Assembly: GCA_035641235.1 (NCBI GenBank)
Contig: DASQUP010000097.1
Coordinates: 1 to 14,851 of the forward strand
Origin: DASQUP01 sp035641235
Lineage (GTDB): Bacteria; Actinomycetota; CADDZG01; WHSQ01
DNA length: 14,851 nucleotides
Reading direction: 5' to 3'
Shown: piece by piece, positions 13,816 through 14,851 of the stretch
Numbering within the stretch: position 1 is the stretch's first letter
How the letters are laid out: each line of letters opens with the position of its first letter
Program-made: the position numbers and the translations under genes
Notes under the pieces: generated by a model
The model's input: only the letters and a program-made list of their open reading frames with translations
The model's database searches: none
What the model was told of the DNA's origin: nothing

Positions 13816-14724
13816 CTACGGAAGAGGTTGCCAGTCGGGATCGACCTCGAATTTGTTCGGCGTGTTTGTCAGCCGGCGCAGTTTCTTACCGTTCGTCCGC
13901 ATGCGGAAGAGATCGGAGAACTGCTCGCCGCGGGTCCGAATGAACACAAAGAACCGGCCGTCGGGGGAGTATGTCGCTCCGAACTCATCTGGCCGCGTTT
14001 TAGTGATCCTGGCTTTGCCGGAACCGTCCGGATCCATCGTGAAGAGATCACAGCTCGACTCGAACCCGCAACGGCTGTAGACGATCCTCGTCCCGTCGGG
14101 TGACCACGTCGCCGAGATGTCCTGGAACTTCTTGTTCCTGGTCAAGAGAGTCTTGGTGCTGCCATCCGGGTGGATTGTGAATATGTCGATGTCGCCGCCG
14201 CGCCGGGGCGACCGCTCATAGACGATCACGTCGTCGACGCTCCAATTTGGGGCAATCTCATCCGCCTTGGTTTTGGTGATTCTCGTGGTGGCAAGAGTCG
14301 TCAGATCGATGATGAAGAGATCGCACTGGAAGCCGCATCTCTGAAAGACGGCCTGATTGCCATCGGGCCCGAAGGCGACCTGGAACTCGTCCTTGTTCGT
14401 GTCTGTGAGCTTTGTTTGGTTGCTGCCGTCTGCGTCGCGGATGAAGAGGTCCACCCGGCCGTTTGGCCTCGTACGGGAGTAGATGAACCGGCTGCCGTCG
14501 GGCGCCCAGCTCGCGCCGAACGAGTCTGAGTTCTTGCCGGTGATTCGGGTCAAGTCCGACCCGTTGGGTTTTATCGAGGTCAGGCGGGTGGGGCCTTCAA
14601 TATTTCCTTTGTGGAAGATAATCCTGCCGTTGTCACCCGGGAACGAAGCGCTGGCGGCAACCGGGGTCAGCGCCACGAGCAACAGCGCCGCCATCGTCGG
14701 CGCCACCGTGAATCTAGATCTCAT
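13816..14724 (-). CDS. exported PD40 (WD40-like) beta-propeller protein
   Basis: This 302-aa protein has an N-terminal signal peptide: Arg2 and Arg4, a hydrophobic core at 11-23, and probable cleavage after ASA near residue 26. The rest is TolB-like propeller repeats with a period of about 45 residues. The recurring blade core reads SWAPDGSRFIYSR (72), AFGPDGNQAVFQR (117), NWSVDDVIVYER (160), TWSPDGTRIVYSR (206) and TYSPDGRFFVFIR (251), five or six blades in all. Two blades carry paired cysteines, RCGFQCDLF and RCGFESSCDLF, which could form disulphides outside the cell. No enzymatic motif is seen; such proteins usually bind other proteins or ligands. GAGGAGG precedes the ATG at 14724. It is too small to be full TolB and lacks a TolB N-domain. 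The function is unknown and it is probably independent of the sugar cluster. Confidence 0.87.
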   Translation of the reverse strand: MRSRFTVAPTMAALLLVALTPVAASASFPGDNGRIIFHKGNIEGPTRLTSIKPNGSDLTRITGKNSDSFGASWAPDGSRFIYSRTRPNGRVDLFIRDADGSNQTKLTDTNKDEFQVAFGPDGNQAVFQRCGFQCDLFIIDLTTLATTRITKTKADEIAPNWSVDDVIVYERSPRRGGDIDIFTIHPDGSTKTLLTRNKKFQDISATWSPDGTRIVYSRCGFESSCDLFTMDPDGSGKARITKTRPDEFGATYSPDGRFFVFIRTRGEQFSDLFRMRTNGKKLRRLTNTPNKFEVDPDWQPLP

Positions 14725-14746
14725 TCAGGCCTCCTCTGCCTCAGAA

Positions 14747-14804
14747 GTGGTCAAGTCTCAAGCCAAAGAACACCGGCCACAAGGCCGTCGGCGTAATTGA
14801 CCAC
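14747..14804. repeat. 8-bp inverted repeat upstream of the PD40 gene
   Basis: GTGGTCAA (14747-14754) and TTGACCAC (14797-14804) form perfect inverted arms 42 bases apart. A smaller GGCC-ACAA-GGCC stem lies between them (14775-14786). The arms lie within 80 bases of the PD40 start, so a regulator site or RNA leader is possible. Chance is also possible at this length. The remaining bases to 14851 show no gene or recognisable signal. Confidence 0.3.
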
Positions 14805-14851
14805 CCCGGGCTGAGCCTGGGATGAAGGGAACCTGAAGCCGGGCCGCCCCG

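Overview
The window is high-GC bacterial DNA (about 60% by eye, not computed) with GTG and TTG starts, many 4-bp stop/start overlaps, and a lipoprotein signal ending in Ala-Ala-Cys followed by an Asp/Gly-rich linker. This fits an actinobacterium, possibly an uncultured lineage, but no marker gene fixes the taxon. I see no tRNA, rRNA, CRISPR array, insertion sequence or phage gene. Coding density is very high, and no gene-free stretch exceeds about 180 bases.

Layout. (1) Positions 1-1266, minus strand: a GntR/UTRA regulator followed with a 4-bp overlap by a ROK-family sugar kinase that runs off the left edge. (2) Positions 1267-1402: a short divergent control region with a predicted promoter and a palindromic operator (core TGTCTAGACA). 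(3) Positions 1403-11270, plus strand: a nine-gene run that looks like one operon. It encodes a SIS-domain protein, a sugar-binding lipoprotein, a double-ABC ATPase, two sugar-type permeases, a Gfo/Idh/MocA dehydrogenase, a TIM-barrel isomerase/epimerase-like enzyme, a PF12831-type FAD oxidoreductase, and a phosphotriesterase-family metallohydrolase. A strong hairpin lies after the binding-protein gene, and another lies at the operon end. (4) Positions 11340-12539, minus strand: a second Gfo/Idh/MocA oxidoreductase. Its promoter carries a second copy of the operator (core TGTATAGACA), which ties it to the same regulator. (5) Positions 12718-14724: two genes probably unrelated to the cluster, a SAM-dependent methyltransferase with an N-terminal winged-helix-like domain and, convergent to it, an exported PD40 beta-propeller protein.

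How it may work. The transporter would import a sugar, glycoside, amino sugar or polyol. The NAD(P)- and FAD-dependent oxidoreductases, the TIM-barrel enzyme and the metallohydrolase (plausibly a lactonase) would oxidise and rearrange it. The ROK kinase and SIS protein would feed the product into central metabolism. The GntR protein would sense an intermediate, probably a phosphorylated sugar, and control both operator-bearing promoters. The substrate cannot be read from the sequence. The combination does not match a standard GlcNAc, inositol, xylose or ribose operon that I recognise, so this is the best candidate here for an undescribed catabolic system.
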